Source: CBDCFV01 sp963664625 (GTDB lineage Bacteria; Chloroflexota; Dehalococcoidia; Lucifugimonadales; UBA3495). Taken from it: DNA of 64,000 nt. Both the position numbers and the translations under genes were made by a program. Position 1 is the stretch's first letter. Every line of letters starts with the position of its first letter. A model generated the notes under the pieces. It saw nothing but the letters and a program-made list of their open reading frames with translations, was not told the DNA's origin and searched no databases. Below, in pieces: positions 20,630 to 29,679 of this stretch. The DNA lies in NCBI GenBank assembly GCA_963664625.1, contig OY761541.1, positions 558,001 to 622,000 on the forward strand. The letters run 5' to 3'.

Positions 20630-23338
20630 TTATAGCATGGGGCATTTCTGCTCATCCGCTTTCTCTGGGGGCGGTCGGTTGGCAACCAGGAGCAGCAGGG
20701 ACGGCAGGACAAGCAAGGCGGCGACAGCCGCGAGCAGTATCATCGCCGCCGTGATGATCCCATAGGCTGAAAACAGGGGCATAGGAGCAAAACCCATCAC
20801 GGCGAACCCGATGACGCTAGAAGCAGCGGACCCGACAAGGGCCACCCCCGTTCCGGCAGCGGTCGCCCGCAGGGCCTCTTCAGTAGACGGCTGCCGGGCC
20901 AATTCCTGTCGGAACCGCTGGGTCACGTGAATGGAGTAGTCGATGCCCACACCAATCGACACTGCAGCGATGGTTGCGGTGACGATGTTGAGATGGAACC
21001 CGGCCAAGTAAATAAAGGCATAAAGCCAGGACACCACCAAGGCGATGGGAATGACGGTCACGATTGCATAGCGGACCGAGTGCGCCCAGAGGGCCAACAG
21101 GACGAAACAACCCGCTACGGCCACGGGCAGCGAAATATTCAAGGCCCGGGTTGCCGCGGTCAATGACGCCTCCCTGGTAAGTGAGGAGCCGGTCAGGCCG
21201 GCGAACTCAATGGAGTCTGTGTCCTCCAGCGGCTCCAACGCCTTCTCCAAGGCACGACGGGCCGAGGCTATGTTGGCCTGTTCCCGGGCCTCCAATACAC
21301 CGACCGTTATGACAATTTCCTGGGGCGCTGCGCCGCCCGGCTCGTGATAGAGGACCTCCCGCACTTGTGTTGGCTCCAAGACCAGCGTTTCGCTGTCGGA
21401 CGGTATGCCGAACTGCACAATATAGTCGTATACGGCCCGTATCTGTTCGGGGGCGTCGGGCGCAAGGTCGCCGTCCATATCCGTAAGCGCGATGCCGGTG
21501 CGGGCTTGGACTTGGGACACGGCATATTCGTTCTTCATAACCCATGACAGTAATTGGAACAACGTCGTGGAGTAAACCGAGACCTGCCCATCGTTATGCC
21601 GGCTCAACTGGTCAATCGGATTCAGCCGTTCAAACAATTCTTCTATCGCCGACAATGATTCGGCAGCGGTCAGGTCTCCGCGAATGTATATGATGGCCGG
21701 TTCCCCAAAGACTGACGGTGCCCTGTGCTGGTACAGTTTATCTATTCCTTTGACGAAATCGGAATCGGAATCAAAGAAGTCCTTCACATCCATTTTAGGC
21801 TCCAACTGAAACGCCAGGAACGTAGACCCTGCGGTGAGCACCGCAATCAACGGCAGGACCACGAAGCGCATCCGGGCGGTAATCAACACCACGGAGGCCA
21901 CGACTGCCCGGATTCCCGCCTGCGCGGGAATGACGGGTTGTGAGCCGGGGATAACGTGCTGTGCGTTCGGGACGCCGGGTTGCGAGCCGGGGACAGCGGG
22001 TTGTGGGCCGGGGACGACAGTTGCGGGAGGGTGCAGCGGAATGCTCTTTGTGTCCGCGCTGACGCGGCGGCCGCGCTGGTCGAGTCTCATAACGATCAAC
22101 GGCAGGAAGATGCCCATGATGAGGTAGCTGGAACCCACCGCGATACCCGCTGCGATTCCAAACCCGATAATGGCCTCGATGCCGGAAGTAACGTTGGCCA
22201 GGAAAGCGATTCCGTCGGAAAACATGGCCAGCGTCAAAGCCCCCAGGACCCCTCCAAGCCCGGCTTGGAGCGCCAGCCGCGGAACAAGCAACCGTTGGCG
22301 TTCTTCCCGGTAGCGGGCAACGGCGTGAATAAGGAAGTCGACCCCCAGCGAGACCATCGCAATCGGCACGACTAAGTCCAGGATAATGGAAGACTTGAGT
22401 CCCACAAGGTTGGACAGTCCCTTGAGCCACACTAAGAGAATGACCAAGCCTAAAAAGGCCAGTCCGACAACGCTGACCGACCGCAAGGTAATCCCGACGA
22501 TTATCAATACCAGTACGACGGTGGCCGCGATATAAGGAATGGCCGTTTTGCCCTGCTCCTCTGACACCAGGTTGATGTCGAGGGCAACGCCCCAAAGCCG
22601 GTAGTTGGCTTCCTCTCCCCGCAATATAGTGTGCACCCGGCGGTTAAACCGCTCCTTGCGCAACACATCCTCTTCGCCGGTGACCCTGACGCTAAAGGGC
22701 CCGCCGCCGAGCATAGAGTTGTCTGAGGCCACAAAAACCGAGAGAGCCGCAGCCTTCCAAGACTGCACCGGCACTCCATCGACGGTCATGGTCTCAAATA
22801 CAGCGTCCCTGGAAAGGGATTCCCGCAACGTCAACCCCAAGGGACTGTCGATTACGCGGGCCACCGCGGCCTTTACTTGGAGATCGGTGGCGTTTTCCAA
22901 GCTTGCTTCCGGCCCAAAACCCAGCACCAGGAAGTCCTGTACCGCATCCGCCATGGTGTAAATGCCCAAGACCGGCCTGCGGGTTTGAGAGTCGTAACCC
23001 GAGTAAAGGAACCCGCCAAGGTCCGATTCGCGCAATCTCTGCTCGTTCCGGTATAACTCCCACAGCGGCGCTTGCCGAAGAATGTCCCCCTCGTAGTCCT
23101 CGACAATGAATCCGGTTATGTGAAGTTGAGGAGGGAACTTGTCGTGTACGATGTCCGCCAAGTCGAACACCGGCCCGCCCGGGTCCTGAGATGCCGGCTC
23201 CGTCGGCGCCATAAGGAATATCGGGAAGATAAGCAGTAGGGTCACGGCAACGACGCCAATGATGACCCAACCGGAATACCGGGTCAGATATCCGGCGATA
23301 CGGTCGGCCAGCGTGTTACGCAATGGACTGTTCATCAT
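20630..23338 (-). CDS. RND/MMPL-family transporter with repeat-derived linker
   Basis: A 902-residue inner-membrane exporter of the MMPL/RND superfamily. It has two homologous halves, each with a leading membrane helix, a large extracytoplasmic domain and a bundle of helices. The proton-relay regions are visible as PIAMVSLGVDFLIHAVARYR in the first half and VSIGVGIDYSIHVTQRFRQE in the second. The linker at about residues 440-480 is unusual. It holds four short proline-rich units (VPGPQPA, VPGSQPG, VPNAQH, VIPGSQP) and ends VIPAQAGIR, which is the translation of the window's intergenic palindrome inserted in frame. Related proteins export hopanoids, lipids or sterols; the cargo here is unknown. 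Confidence 0.88.
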   Translation of the reverse strand: MMNSPLRNTLADRIAGYLTRYSGWVIIGVVAVTLLLIFPIFLMAPTEPASQDPGGPVFDLADIVHDKFPPQLHITGFIVEDYEGDILRQAPLWELYRNEQRLRESDLGGFLYSGYDSQTRRPVLGIYTMADAVQDFLVLGFGPEASLENATDLQVKAAVARVIDSPLGLTLRESLSRDAVFETMTVDGVPVQSWKAAALSVFVASDNSMLGGGPFSVRVTGEEDVLRKERFNRRVHTILRGEEANYRLWGVALDINLVSEEQGKTAIPYIAATVVLVLIIVGITLRSVSVVGLAFLGLVILLVWLKGLSNLVGLKSSIILDLVVPIAMVSLGVDFLIHAVARYREERQRLLVPRLALQAGLGGVLGALTLAMFSDGIAFLANVTSGIEAIIGFGIAAGIAVGSSYLIMGIFLPLIVMRLDQRGRRVSADTKSIPLHPPATVVPGPQPAVPGSQPGVPNAQHVIPGSQPVIPAQAGIRAVVASVVLITARMRFVVLPLIAVLTAGSTFLAFQLEPKMDVKDFFDSDSDFVKGIDKLYQHRAPSVFGEPAIIYIRGDLTAAESLSAIEELFERLNPIDQLSRHNDGQVSVYSTTLFQLLSWVMKNEYAVSQVQARTGIALTDMDGDLAPDAPEQIRAVYDYIVQFGIPSDSETLVLEPTQVREVLYHEPGGAAPQEIVITVGVLEAREQANIASARRALEKALEPLEDTDSIEFAGLTGSSLTREASLTAATRALNISLPVAVAGCFVLLALWAHSVRYAIVTVIPIALVVSWLYAFIYLAGFHLNIVTATIAAVSIGVGIDYSIHVTQRFRQELARQPSTEEALRATAAGTGVALVGSAASSVIGFAVMGFAPMPLFSAYGIITAAMILLAAVAALLVLPSLLLLVANRPPPEKADEQKCPML
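21903..21945. repeat. ATTCCCGC palindrome inside a coding region
   Basis: The hairpin core at 21912-21931 is identical in design to the intergenic copies and keeps the RND transporter frame open, encoding PVIPAQAGIR on the minus strand. The neighbouring 22 to 27-base units to the right (to about 22030) partly repeat its left flank. Confidence 0.85.
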
Positions 23339-23549
23339 CTAAAGACATGGTACCCGAAACCTCGGCAAATTATAGTCTTTGGACGCCTGAGCATGAATGT
23401 TGGTCCGGGTGCGCGGCCCGAAGCAAGGGGCTATAATCGGCGTGGCCTTTCTTGGGCGCGAGGACAACCACGGTCCACCATGCCGGGCAAGGGATCATAG
23501 TCGATTTGCGGTATATCAGGTACTCACAGGTAGGCATCAGGAGGAAGTC

Positions 23550-24326
23550 ATGGACTTAGGAATAGAGGGTAAGGTTGCAATGATAACCGGAGGGAGCCGG
23601 GGCTTGGGAAGACAGGCGGCTTACTCCCTGGCGAGAGAGGGTTGCAAGGTCTCGATATGCGCCAGAAGCCAGGACCAACTGGACGCGACGGTCAGCGAAA
23701 TGGCGGCAGCAGGCTACCAGGTCCACGGCACCCAGGGGGACGTGACCGTAGAGGCTGACGCCGTGCGGTTTCACCAGGATACCGTCGACCACTTGGGGCA
23801 GGCCGACATCCTGGTGAACAACGTGGGAGGGCGCCGCGGCTCGGTGATTTTCGAGGAGACCAGCTTGGACCAGTTCCGCGAAGGGCTGGAGGTAAACCTT
23901 GTCAGCGCCTACAGGATGATTGCCTTGGTGCTTCCTCATATGAGAGAGCAGGGCTGGGGGCGCATTATCAACATTTCATCCATCTATGGGCGCGAGCACG
24001 GCGGTTCCATCGACTACATGGCGGCGAAAGCTGGACTGATAGCCCTGTCCAAACACTTGGCGCTGCAATTGGCACCCATCAACGTGCGGGTCAACTCAAT
24101 CGCGCCGGGGTCGATAGACTTCCCGGGCAGCACTTGGGACCGGTTCCAGCAGAACAACCCGCCCGATGTGGTGGATGAGTTCATATCCCGGAACCTCCCT
24201 GCGGGACGCTTCGGCTGGCCGGAACCCATAGGCGAGATGGTGGCTTTCCTGTCATCCGACCGGGCCGACCTGGTCACGGGCGCGTGCATCAACGTAGACG
24301 GCGGCCAGTCCAAGTCACTGTTTTAG
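23550..24326 (+). CDS. Short-chain dehydrogenase/reductase
   Basis: A 258-residue SDR. ATG 23550 follows CAGGAGGAAG; the upstream extension to 23397 has no homology and is rejected. The motifs are ITGGSRGLGRQAAYSLARE (cofactor), GDVTVEADAV, NNVGG in place of the usual NNAG, IINISSIYGREHGG (Ser), and YMAAKAGLIALSK (Tyr/Lys). The Arg in CARSQDQL after beta2 favours NADP. The substrate is unknown. It stands alone with its own ribosome site, convergent with the cupin gene. Confidence 0.92.
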   Translation: MDLGIEGKVAMITGGSRGLGRQAAYSLAREGCKVSICARSQDQLDATVSEMAAAGYQVHGTQGDVTVEADAVRFHQDTVDHLGQADILVNNVGGRRGSVIFEETSLDQFREGLEVNLVSAYRMIALVLPHMREQGWGRIINISSIYGREHGGSIDYMAAKAGLIALSKHLALQLAPINVRVNSIAPGSIDFPGSTWDRFQQNNPPDVVDEFISRNLPAGRFGWPEPIGEMVAFLSSDRADLVTGACINVDGGQSKSLF

Positions 24327-24359
24327 AGAACGCTCACAGGGCTCCTATCTCCATCCCTG

Positions 24360-24716
24360 CTAACTTTGGTCGGCAAGCGGTATGGAGATGGATACCCTGG
24401 TCTTGTCTCCGTAAACGGCGGTGGTGTGACCCTTGCCGGTCCGGTCGTCGGCCAGCAGCACATCGCCGGGGTTGAAAATTCGCTTGGTCCCATCGCCAAG
24501 GCCAATCTCCATCTGGCCTTCCAGCGTAATTACGTACTGGCGGCGCGGAGCATTGTGCCAATCGCTGAAACTGCCTGGAGGAGTGCGTCGGAACTGGATG
24601 CCGGTGGTCGCCTGCATTGCGGTGCGTTCAGCCTCTTCGATTTTCTCGTAAGGCAGTTCCAACTCTTCGAAGTGCGCCTCCCCATCAGAACCGGTGTATA
24701 TTCGGACTACCTGCAT
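24360..24716 (-). CDS. Cupin-domain protein
   Basis: A 118-residue single-domain cupin. The second-motif-like sequence is FNPGDVLLADDRTGKGHTTA, and the first motif region is FSDWHNAPRRQYVITLEGQM followed by E. The His in DWHNAP and the His in GKGHTT, with the Glu of LEGQMEI, are possible metal ligands. Such small cupins are often dioxygenases or isomerases, or non-enzymatic binders. It ends 33 bases from the convergent SDR gene and is separated by 21 bases from the glycosylase gene on the same strand. Confidence 0.85.
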   Translation of the reverse strand: MQVVRIYTGSDGEAHFEELELPYEKIEEAERTAMQATTGIQFRRTPPGSFSDWHNAPRRQYVITLEGQMEIGLGDGTKRIFNPGDVLLADDRTGKGHTTAVYGDKTRVSISIPLADQS

Positions 24717-24737
24717 TATGCTTCCTCCTGTTCCGGC

Positions 24738-25448
24738 TTACTTCAGAGTATTTTCTACATCTCCGCCGTTTTGTCCAGTGACGCAGACCTGCCGCAGGCA
24801 GCACCCGCCGCAGCGGGGGGCCTTGGCGCAGGCATCCTTGGCGTGCCGGTCCAGCAGGGCATGGTACTCGTTGAACAGTGCAACGTCGACTGGCAAGTGG
24901 TCCTGAAAAAGAGCTTGGTAGCCGGAGTAGGAATTGGCCAGACCTGCGGGAGCGATGCCCAGCCGTTGCACGATGCGTCGCGTGTAGGCGTCAATGACGA
25001 AGGACGGTTTGCCAGCGGCGTAGACTATAATGTCGTCCGCCGTTTCCGGGCCTATGCCATAAATAGAAAGGAGTTCAACTCTCAGTTCTTCGACAGGCTG
25101 GGCCAGAAGCTCTTCGAGGCTACCTTGATAATTGGCTCCCACATGCCGGGCGAAGGCTTTGAGCTTGCGCGCCTTGGCATTGAAATAGCCCGATGGCCGG
25201 ATGATGGCGGCCAGTTCCCGCTCCGGCAGGCGGTCGATCTCCCCCAAGGACCAGCAACCGGCATCCTTCATGTTGGCAATGGCCATTTCCACGTTGGTCC
25301 AAGCCGCCGCTTGGGTCAGGATTGCGCCGATTACCACGTCCAAAGGGCCGTCACCGGGCCACCATCCTTGGGGGCCGTATCGGTCGTACAGGAGGTTATA
25401 GACATCCATGAGCAATCGGGGCAGGTCGTTCCGGTCCAGCGAGGTCAC
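24738..25448 (-). CDS. HhH-GPD DNA glycosylase, endonuclease III-like with iron-sulfur cluster
   Basis: I place the start at GTG minus 25448, whose TG overlaps the TGA of sfsA (GTGA), implying coupled translation; product ~236 residues. The helix-hairpin-helix is LLSIYGIGPETADDIIVYAA and the catalytic Asp lies in FVIDAYTRRI. The C-terminal Cys loop CAKAPRCGGCCLRQVC binds a 4Fe-4S cluster. Classical endonuclease III has Lys in the hairpin (GVGRKTAN); here Glu stands there (GIGPETAD). That form occurs in MagIII-like 3-methyladenine glycosylases, so a monofunctional base glycosylase is likely. Confidence 0.85.
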   Translation of the reverse strand: MTSLDRNDLPRLLMDVYNLLYDRYGPQGWWPGDGPLDVVIGAILTQAAAWTNVEMAIANMKDAGCWSLGEIDRLPERELAAIIRPSGYFNAKARKLKAFARHVGANYQGSLEELLAQPVEELRVELLSIYGIGPETADDIIVYAAGKPSFVIDAYTRRIVQRLGIAPAGLANSYSGYQALFQDHLPVDVALFNEYHALLDRHAKDACAKAPRCGGCCLRQVCVTGQNGGDVENTLK

Positions 25449-26134
25449 AAGCGTACCGGCAAGGGGGAATGCAATGTGACGGAATGTTCCGAAACGCGGC
25501 AATTGTAGGCGAAGACCTCAACTCCGCCGGACAGGGAACGGCGTAAGGCCGAGGCGAAATTGGGGTCGGCCGTTTCGTGGGGGGCGAATGCTACGGCGTC
25601 GGGCCTTTGCACCACGAATACCACGGCGGCTCGGTGACCCTGCGCAACGGCTTGGTCCAAGCTTCTCATGTGCTTGGCGCCCCGCTCTGTTGGGGCGTCG
25701 GGGAACAAGCCCACTTCATCGACCACCAAGGTTACCGACTTGGTCTCAACGTAGCACCGCCCACCCGGTCCTTCCAGCATCAGGTCCAAGCGACTCTCCC
25801 CGAACTGCACTTCACGGTTGACCTTGGAGTATCCGGCGAACTGATTCAAGCATCCCAGTTCGATGGCTTCGGCCACAAGGCTGTTGGGCAACCTGGCATC
25901 CGCCGACGAAAGGGCATAGCCCAAGTCAACCAACGCCAAGTCGAACCTGGTCTTCCGATGTTCCCCGGCACGGGGTTTCAAGAGCACCCGGAAGCCTGGC
26001 ACGAACAACTCGCGCATCCGGCCCGAGTTGGCTACGTGGACCAACTCTTCCCGTCCGTCCACATCCACCAATGCGGCGAAGCGGTTGAGGCGGGCAATGA
26101 AAAGGCCTTCCACAAGATCGTCGCCCAACTGCAT
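25445..26134 (-). CDS. sfsA: SfsA nuclease
   Basis: A 229-residue SfsA-family protein of normal length. It has an N-terminal OB-like domain (EGLFIARLNRFAALVDVDGR, then VHVANSGRMREL) and the PD-(D/E)XK-type part RLDLMLEGPGGRCYVETKSV. The end carries AVVFVVQRPDAVAFAPH. SfsA was first named for a sugar fermentation phenotype and is now described as a DNA/RNA nuclease. It is the first gene of a two-gene unit with the glycosylase, suggesting a nucleic-acid maintenance role. Confidence 0.93.
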   Translation of the reverse strand: MQLGDDLVEGLFIARLNRFAALVDVDGREELVHVANSGRMRELFVPGFRVLLKPRAGEHRKTRFDLALVDLGYALSSADARLPNSLVAEAIELGCLNQFAGYSKVNREVQFGESRLDLMLEGPGGRCYVETKSVTLVVDEVGLFPDAPTERGAKHMRSLDQAVAQGHRAAVVFVVQRPDAVAFAPHETADPNFASALRRSLSGGVEVFAYNCRVSEHSVTLHSPLPVRL

Positions 26135-26280
26135 CTATAGACTCATTGCCCGCCTTGCTGCCATAGGACTGGCAGACAGATGGCGGAGCGATTAACATGG
26201 TATCAATCGGTGGTCGGGGCATCAATCGGGACCTGCTTTAGTCCGAGGGCAGCCCGACCAATCAAGTAAAGGCAGGCATC

Positions 26281-27147
26281 GTGGGCAATACCAACGAAAT
26301 CACGGACTTTGTAAGCCGTCTCGACCACTCTAGTTCGTCCAACCGTTCATTAGTTTGCGTTGGCTTGGACATTGACCCGGAGCGGATGCCCGTGAAGGAC
26401 CCGCTGGAGTTCAACCGGGCTATCGTAGATGCCACCGCCGACCTGGTCTGCGCCTACAAGCCGAACATGGCCTTCTATGAGGCCCTAGGCATGGACGGGC
26501 TGCGGGCCTTGGAAGGGACCATTGACCACATCCGCGAGACCGCGCCCAATGCTATCATACTCGGCGACGCCAAGAGGGGGGACATTGGATCGACGGCTCC
26601 GGCCTATGCGAAGGCGATGTTCCAAGTATGGGGATTCGACGCCGTCACGGTAAACGCGTGGGGAGGGCACGACGGCTTGGAGCCGTTCCTCGAAGACCCG
26701 GCACGGGGAGTGTTCATCTGGTGCCGCGGGTCCAACCCCGGTTCCGCCGACCTCCAGGACCTGACCGTGAGCACACCCGACGGGCCGATGCCCCTGTACC
26801 AGCGCTTGGCGCGTTCCGCAGACGGCTGGAACCGTAACGGCAACATTGGGCTGGTGATGGGGGCCACCAACCCGGACCAACTCAAAGACGTGCGAAGCCT
26901 GTGCCCACATATGCCGCTGTTAGTTCCTGGAGTGGGCGCCCAAGGGGGCGACCTGGAGGACGCAGTGCTGTCGGGGACCGACAGGAATGGAAGACGCGCC
27001 CTGATCAACTCCTCACGGGGGATCATATATGCCCGCCCAGAGCCGGGCGAGGGCGGGGACTTCGCAGCGGCAGCACGTCAAGCGGCGGCCAGGCTGCGGG
27101 ACCAGATCAACCGGATTTTAACGGATTCGGGTAAGGGATGGCTTTAG
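26281..27147 (+). CDS. pyrF: Orotidine 5'-phosphate decarboxylase, type 2
   Basis: A 288-residue type-2 OMP decarboxylase starting at GTG 26281. The active-site lysine lies in IILGDAKRGDIGSTAPAYAK. The substrate-binding regions are VCVGLDIDPERMP and LLVPGVGAQGGDLEDAV. It catalyses the last step of UMP synthesis. It lies about 3.5 kb beyond the end of the main pyr operon and on the opposite strand, so it is probably controlled separately. Its end overlaps the DUF951 gene by 10 bases. Confidence 0.95.
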   Translation: MGNTNEITDFVSRLDHSSSSNRSLVCVGLDIDPERMPVKDPLEFNRAIVDATADLVCAYKPNMAFYEALGMDGLRALEGTIDHIRETAPNAIILGDAKRGDIGSTAPAYAKAMFQVWGFDAVTVNAWGGHDGLEPFLEDPARGVFIWCRGSNPGSADLQDLTVSTPDGPMPLYQRLARSADGWNRNGNIGLVMGATNPDQLKDVRSLCPHMPLLVPGVGAQGGDLEDAVLSGTDRNGRRALINSSRGIIYARPEPGEGGDFAAAARQAAARLRDQINRILTDSGKGWL

Positions 27148-27338
27148 AGCTGAAGGTAGGGGACGTGGTGAGGATGAAGAAGCCCCACCCATGCGGCAAC
27201 CACCTGTGGCTGGTGACACGCTTGGGAGCAGACATCGGGCTGACCTGCCAGAAGTGCCAACGCCACGTAATGCTTGCCCGCTCTCACTTGGAACGACGGG
27301 TCAAAGAGGTCATTCCCAGGACCTCCAAGGCCCTTTAG
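27138..27338 (+). CDS. DUF951 protein
   Basis: A 66-residue DUF951 protein, normal length: KVGDVVRMKKPHPCGNHLW, then RLGADIGLTCQKCQRHVMLA. The Cys of HPCG and the CQKC pair suggest a structural zinc site. The end ERRVKEVI matches the family. The role is unknown, though members are common next to chromosome-partition or nucleotide genes in Firmicutes and Chloroflexota. It is translationally coupled to pyrF. Confidence 0.92.
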   Translation: MALELKVGDVVRMKKPHPCGNHLWLVTRLGADIGLTCQKCQRHVMLARSHLERRVKEVIPRTSKAL

Positions 27339-27522
27339 AAGTTGTCTCAACTCAAATGCCTCTGCTAACAACCCCTCGTCGCCGATTGAGGTTCATGGAT
27401 TCCCGCCTTCGCGGGAATGACGCATGGCTCCGTGAGTCCCACGTATGGGAATGAAAATGGCCTATTTTCACGGCAGTGACGGGTTAGGCAGTGCGGCTAG
27501 TTTTGTGATAGTTGCTTAAGGT
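27339..27522. repeat. Long MITE-like element (~184 bases), copy B
   Basis: It begins GAAGTTGTCTCAACTC and holds the palindrome core at 27399-27418. The right half, with CCACGTATGGGAATGAAAAT and GGCCTATTTTCACGGCAGTG, matches copy A at 19222-19398. It fills the gap between DUF951 and the convergent LysR gene. Confidence 0.75.
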
Positions 27523-28464
27523 TCAAGAGACCGGGCTGTCCTGTTGCACGGGAGACTTGCCCCAATCCAGCAACTCTGCGTGAAACCCTCGCATCTGGTC
27601 GGATACGGTATCTATAAAATTACGCACCGCCCTGCCGATGAATTTGCCCTTCAGCGTGCACACGCCTATTGCAGAGCTATCGAAAAGGTGGTCCAAGAGG
27701 ACCACGCCAAGCTTGTCATGGTCTTCTGCGTGGAGGGTGAAATCGCTGGTGATAGCCAGTCCCATACCAATTTCGACGTAATGCTTTATGGACTCGGTGT
27801 CATCCATCGCCAGGACAACATCATATGCAAGGCCTTTACTTCGCAACGACTGTTCAACCCGTTGCCTGGTGAGACTCCCCGGGCCTGCCAGGATCATGGG
27901 CCATTCCACGATGTCTTCCAACGCGATGGGCTGCTTCTCAAGAAGCGGGTGGCCCGGGGGAGTCAAGAGCACCACGTTGTACTCGAAGAGCTCCTGGAAC
28001 TCCAAAGAAAGCTCCTCCGCAGGGGGCGGCGAGCAAAAGGCCAAGTCCAACTCGCCGGACTTCACCAACTGAATGAGCGGAGAATAAGCTCTTGCCAATA
28101 GCCTGATCCGCACATCGGGATATTCAGTGCGGAACTTCTGGATCCCTTTGGGCAGGTGGTGCATCACCAGATCCTGGTAGGCTCCTACTACGAAAGACCC
28201 CAAACGCTCCGAGTAGTCCATCTGCGTCTTCAGATTGTCCACTGCGTTGACAACGGGCGTTACCAGTTCCAGCAGCGTGATTCCTTCCGAGGTGAGATGG
28301 ATCGGCCTCTTTATCCGATCGAAAAGCGTGATGCCGAACTCGTTCTCCAATTTTCTCAGGTGGGTAGTGACGGTGGGTTGACCCAATTCCAGCGTCCGCG
28401 CAGCTTTGGACACGCTGCGAAGACGGGCTACGTGGTAAAAGCTGACAAGCTCTCTCAACTCCAT
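27523..28464 (-). CDS. LysR-family transcriptional regulator
   Basis: A 313-residue LysR regulator. The N-terminal winged helix is FYHVARLRSVSKAARTLELG followed by QPTVTTHLRKLENEFGITLF. The effector domain follows (GSFVVGAYQDLVMHHLPKGI, LLARAYSPLIQLVKSGELDL, then AFCSPPP). The gene is divergent from the ferredoxin gene with 176 bases between them, a usual place for LysR autoregulation and activation. The inducer is unknown. Confidence 0.93.
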   Translation of the reverse strand: MELRELVSFYHVARLRSVSKAARTLELGQPTVTTHLRKLENEFGITLFDRIKRPIHLTSEGITLLELVTPVVNAVDNLKTQMDYSERLGSFVVGAYQDLVMHHLPKGIQKFRTEYPDVRIRLLARAYSPLIQLVKSGELDLAFCSPPPAEELSLEFQELFEYNVVLLTPPGHPLLEKQPIALEDIVEWPMILAGPGSLTRQRVEQSLRSKGLAYDVVLAMDDTESIKHYVEIGMGLAITSDFTLHAEDHDKLGVVLLDHLFDSSAIGVCTLKGKFIGRAVRNFIDTVSDQMRGFHAELLDWGKSPVQQDSPVS

Positions 28465-28640
28465 ACATCATGCTCCCCCAAGCTGACTTACGGCGTTTAA
28501 TAGAATATATCATATTGTATTGCTTGACAAAATACAGTGGGCAATTTAAGAATAGGTTAGGTATTGTCGGCGGGCTTTCCGAATCCCTGCCGGTCATCTG
28601 GCGTAACCGAAGCCATCATCCTCTTAGTGGTGCTGGTATT

Positions 28641-28880
28641 ATGCCTTACGTTATCACCGAGCCATGTGTTGGCGTAAAAGATGCATCCTGCCTGGACGTA
28701 TGCCCGGTGGACTGCATTGCCACGACCGACGAATCCGATATGTACCACATAGACCCCGAAATCTGCATTGATTGCTCATATTGCGAGTCGGTGTGCCCGG
28801 TACAGGCCATATTTGACGAGTTCGCTGTCCCGGCCAAGTGGCGGGACTACATCCGCAAGAACCGCGACTTCTTCAAATAG
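28641..28880 (+). CDS. Ferredoxin, 7Fe-8S (FdxA) type
   Basis: A 79-residue ferredoxin starting at ATG 28641; the upstream open frame lies in the LysR promoter region. The first cluster-binding pattern is CVGVKDASCLDVCPVDC and the second is CIDCSYCESVCP. The longer first spacing (C-x7-C-x3-C-x3-CP) matches the 3Fe-4S/4Fe-4S type of FdxA proteins. It carries electrons in the cytosol. No reductase or oxygenase partner lies adjacent. Confidence 0.93.
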   Translation: MPYVITEPCVGVKDASCLDVCPVDCIATTDESDMYHIDPEICIDCSYCESVCPVQAIFDEFAVPAKWRDYIRKNRDFFK

Positions 28881-28934
28881 GGCAGGGCGTTTTCTCTACG
28901 CCGCCTTACGCTCCATACCTCCAGGAAGCGAATA

Positions 28935-29534
28935 TTGTTTTCCAAGCCTCAGGCTGCCGTTTTAGTAGACAGCATAATCCCGGTTAACGACCGAGTCCTA
29001 AGGGCAGCCAGAGACGTTGCCCTGATCGTTGCCGCCAGCCTCTTCGTGGCCTTGATGGCCCAGTTGGTGATTCGCCTGCCGTTCACCCCGGTGCCAATCA
29101 CGGGGCAAACGCTGGCGGTGTTGCTGACCGGCGCGGCCTTGGGGAGCTGGCGCGGCGGTGCCGCCCTGTTTCTTTACCTGATCGAAGGCGCCTTTCTGCC
29201 GTTCTACGCCGGTGGCGCGTCGGGCTTGGTATGGACCCTGGCTTCCGGCGGATACATCATCGGCTTCATACCGGCAGCGTTCGTCGTCGGATTCCTGAGC
29301 GAACGCGGTTGGGACCGCAGCGTATGGATTATCCTTGCCATGCTGGCCGGAAACGTCATCCTGTACGTGCCGGGTCTTATCCAGTTGTCCTACTTCGTGC
29401 CCGATGGCAAAGTGCTGGAGTTCGGCCTTTATCCATTCATCCTCGGCGACTTGGTAAAGCTGTACATCGCCTCGCTGGCCCTGCCAACCGCTTGGGCGGT
29501 CGTCAACCGTTTTCAACCGCCATCGAATCGTTAG
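28935..29534 (+). CDS. bioY: Biotin transporter BioY
   Basis: A 199-residue BioY, the S component of the biotin ECF transporter. The start is TTG 28935. The family motif LPFTPVPITGQTLAVLLTGA AALG and the hydrophobic segments that follow (GGYIIGFIPAAFVVGFLSER, IILAMLAGNVILYVPGLIQL) are typical, with the C-terminal ILGDLVKLYIASLALPTAWA. No bioM/bioN genes are near, so it either works alone or shares a general ECF module encoded elsewhere. Confidence 0.93.
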   Translation: MFSKPQAAVLVDSIIPVNDRVLRAARDVALIVAASLFVALMAQLVIRLPFTPVPITGQTLAVLLTGAALGSWRGGAALFLYLIEGAFLPFYAGGASGLVWTLASGGYIIGFIPAAFVVGFLSERGWDRSVWIILAMLAGNVILYVPGLIQLSYFVPDGKVLEFGLYPFILGDLVKLYIASLALPTAWAVVNRFQPPSNR

Positions 29535-29679
29535 CTCCTTTTACGTCACCGTCGTTGCGGCTAACCCGATCCTTCGACACGGTCATCGCTATTTGTCAAT
29601 CACCGGCTGCAACGATAAACTATTGCCTGCTTCACAGACTGTAATCGCGGCGACTCTCGCCCATCATTAGGAGGAAACC

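Noticed and set aside
20541..20712. N-terminal extension of the flavin oxidoreductase
   Set aside because: It lies inside the 3' end of the transporter gene and resembles no luciferase-like protein.
23397..23549. N-terminal extension of the SDR at 23550
   Set aside because: No similarity to SDRs, while ATG 23550 follows a clear ribosome site.
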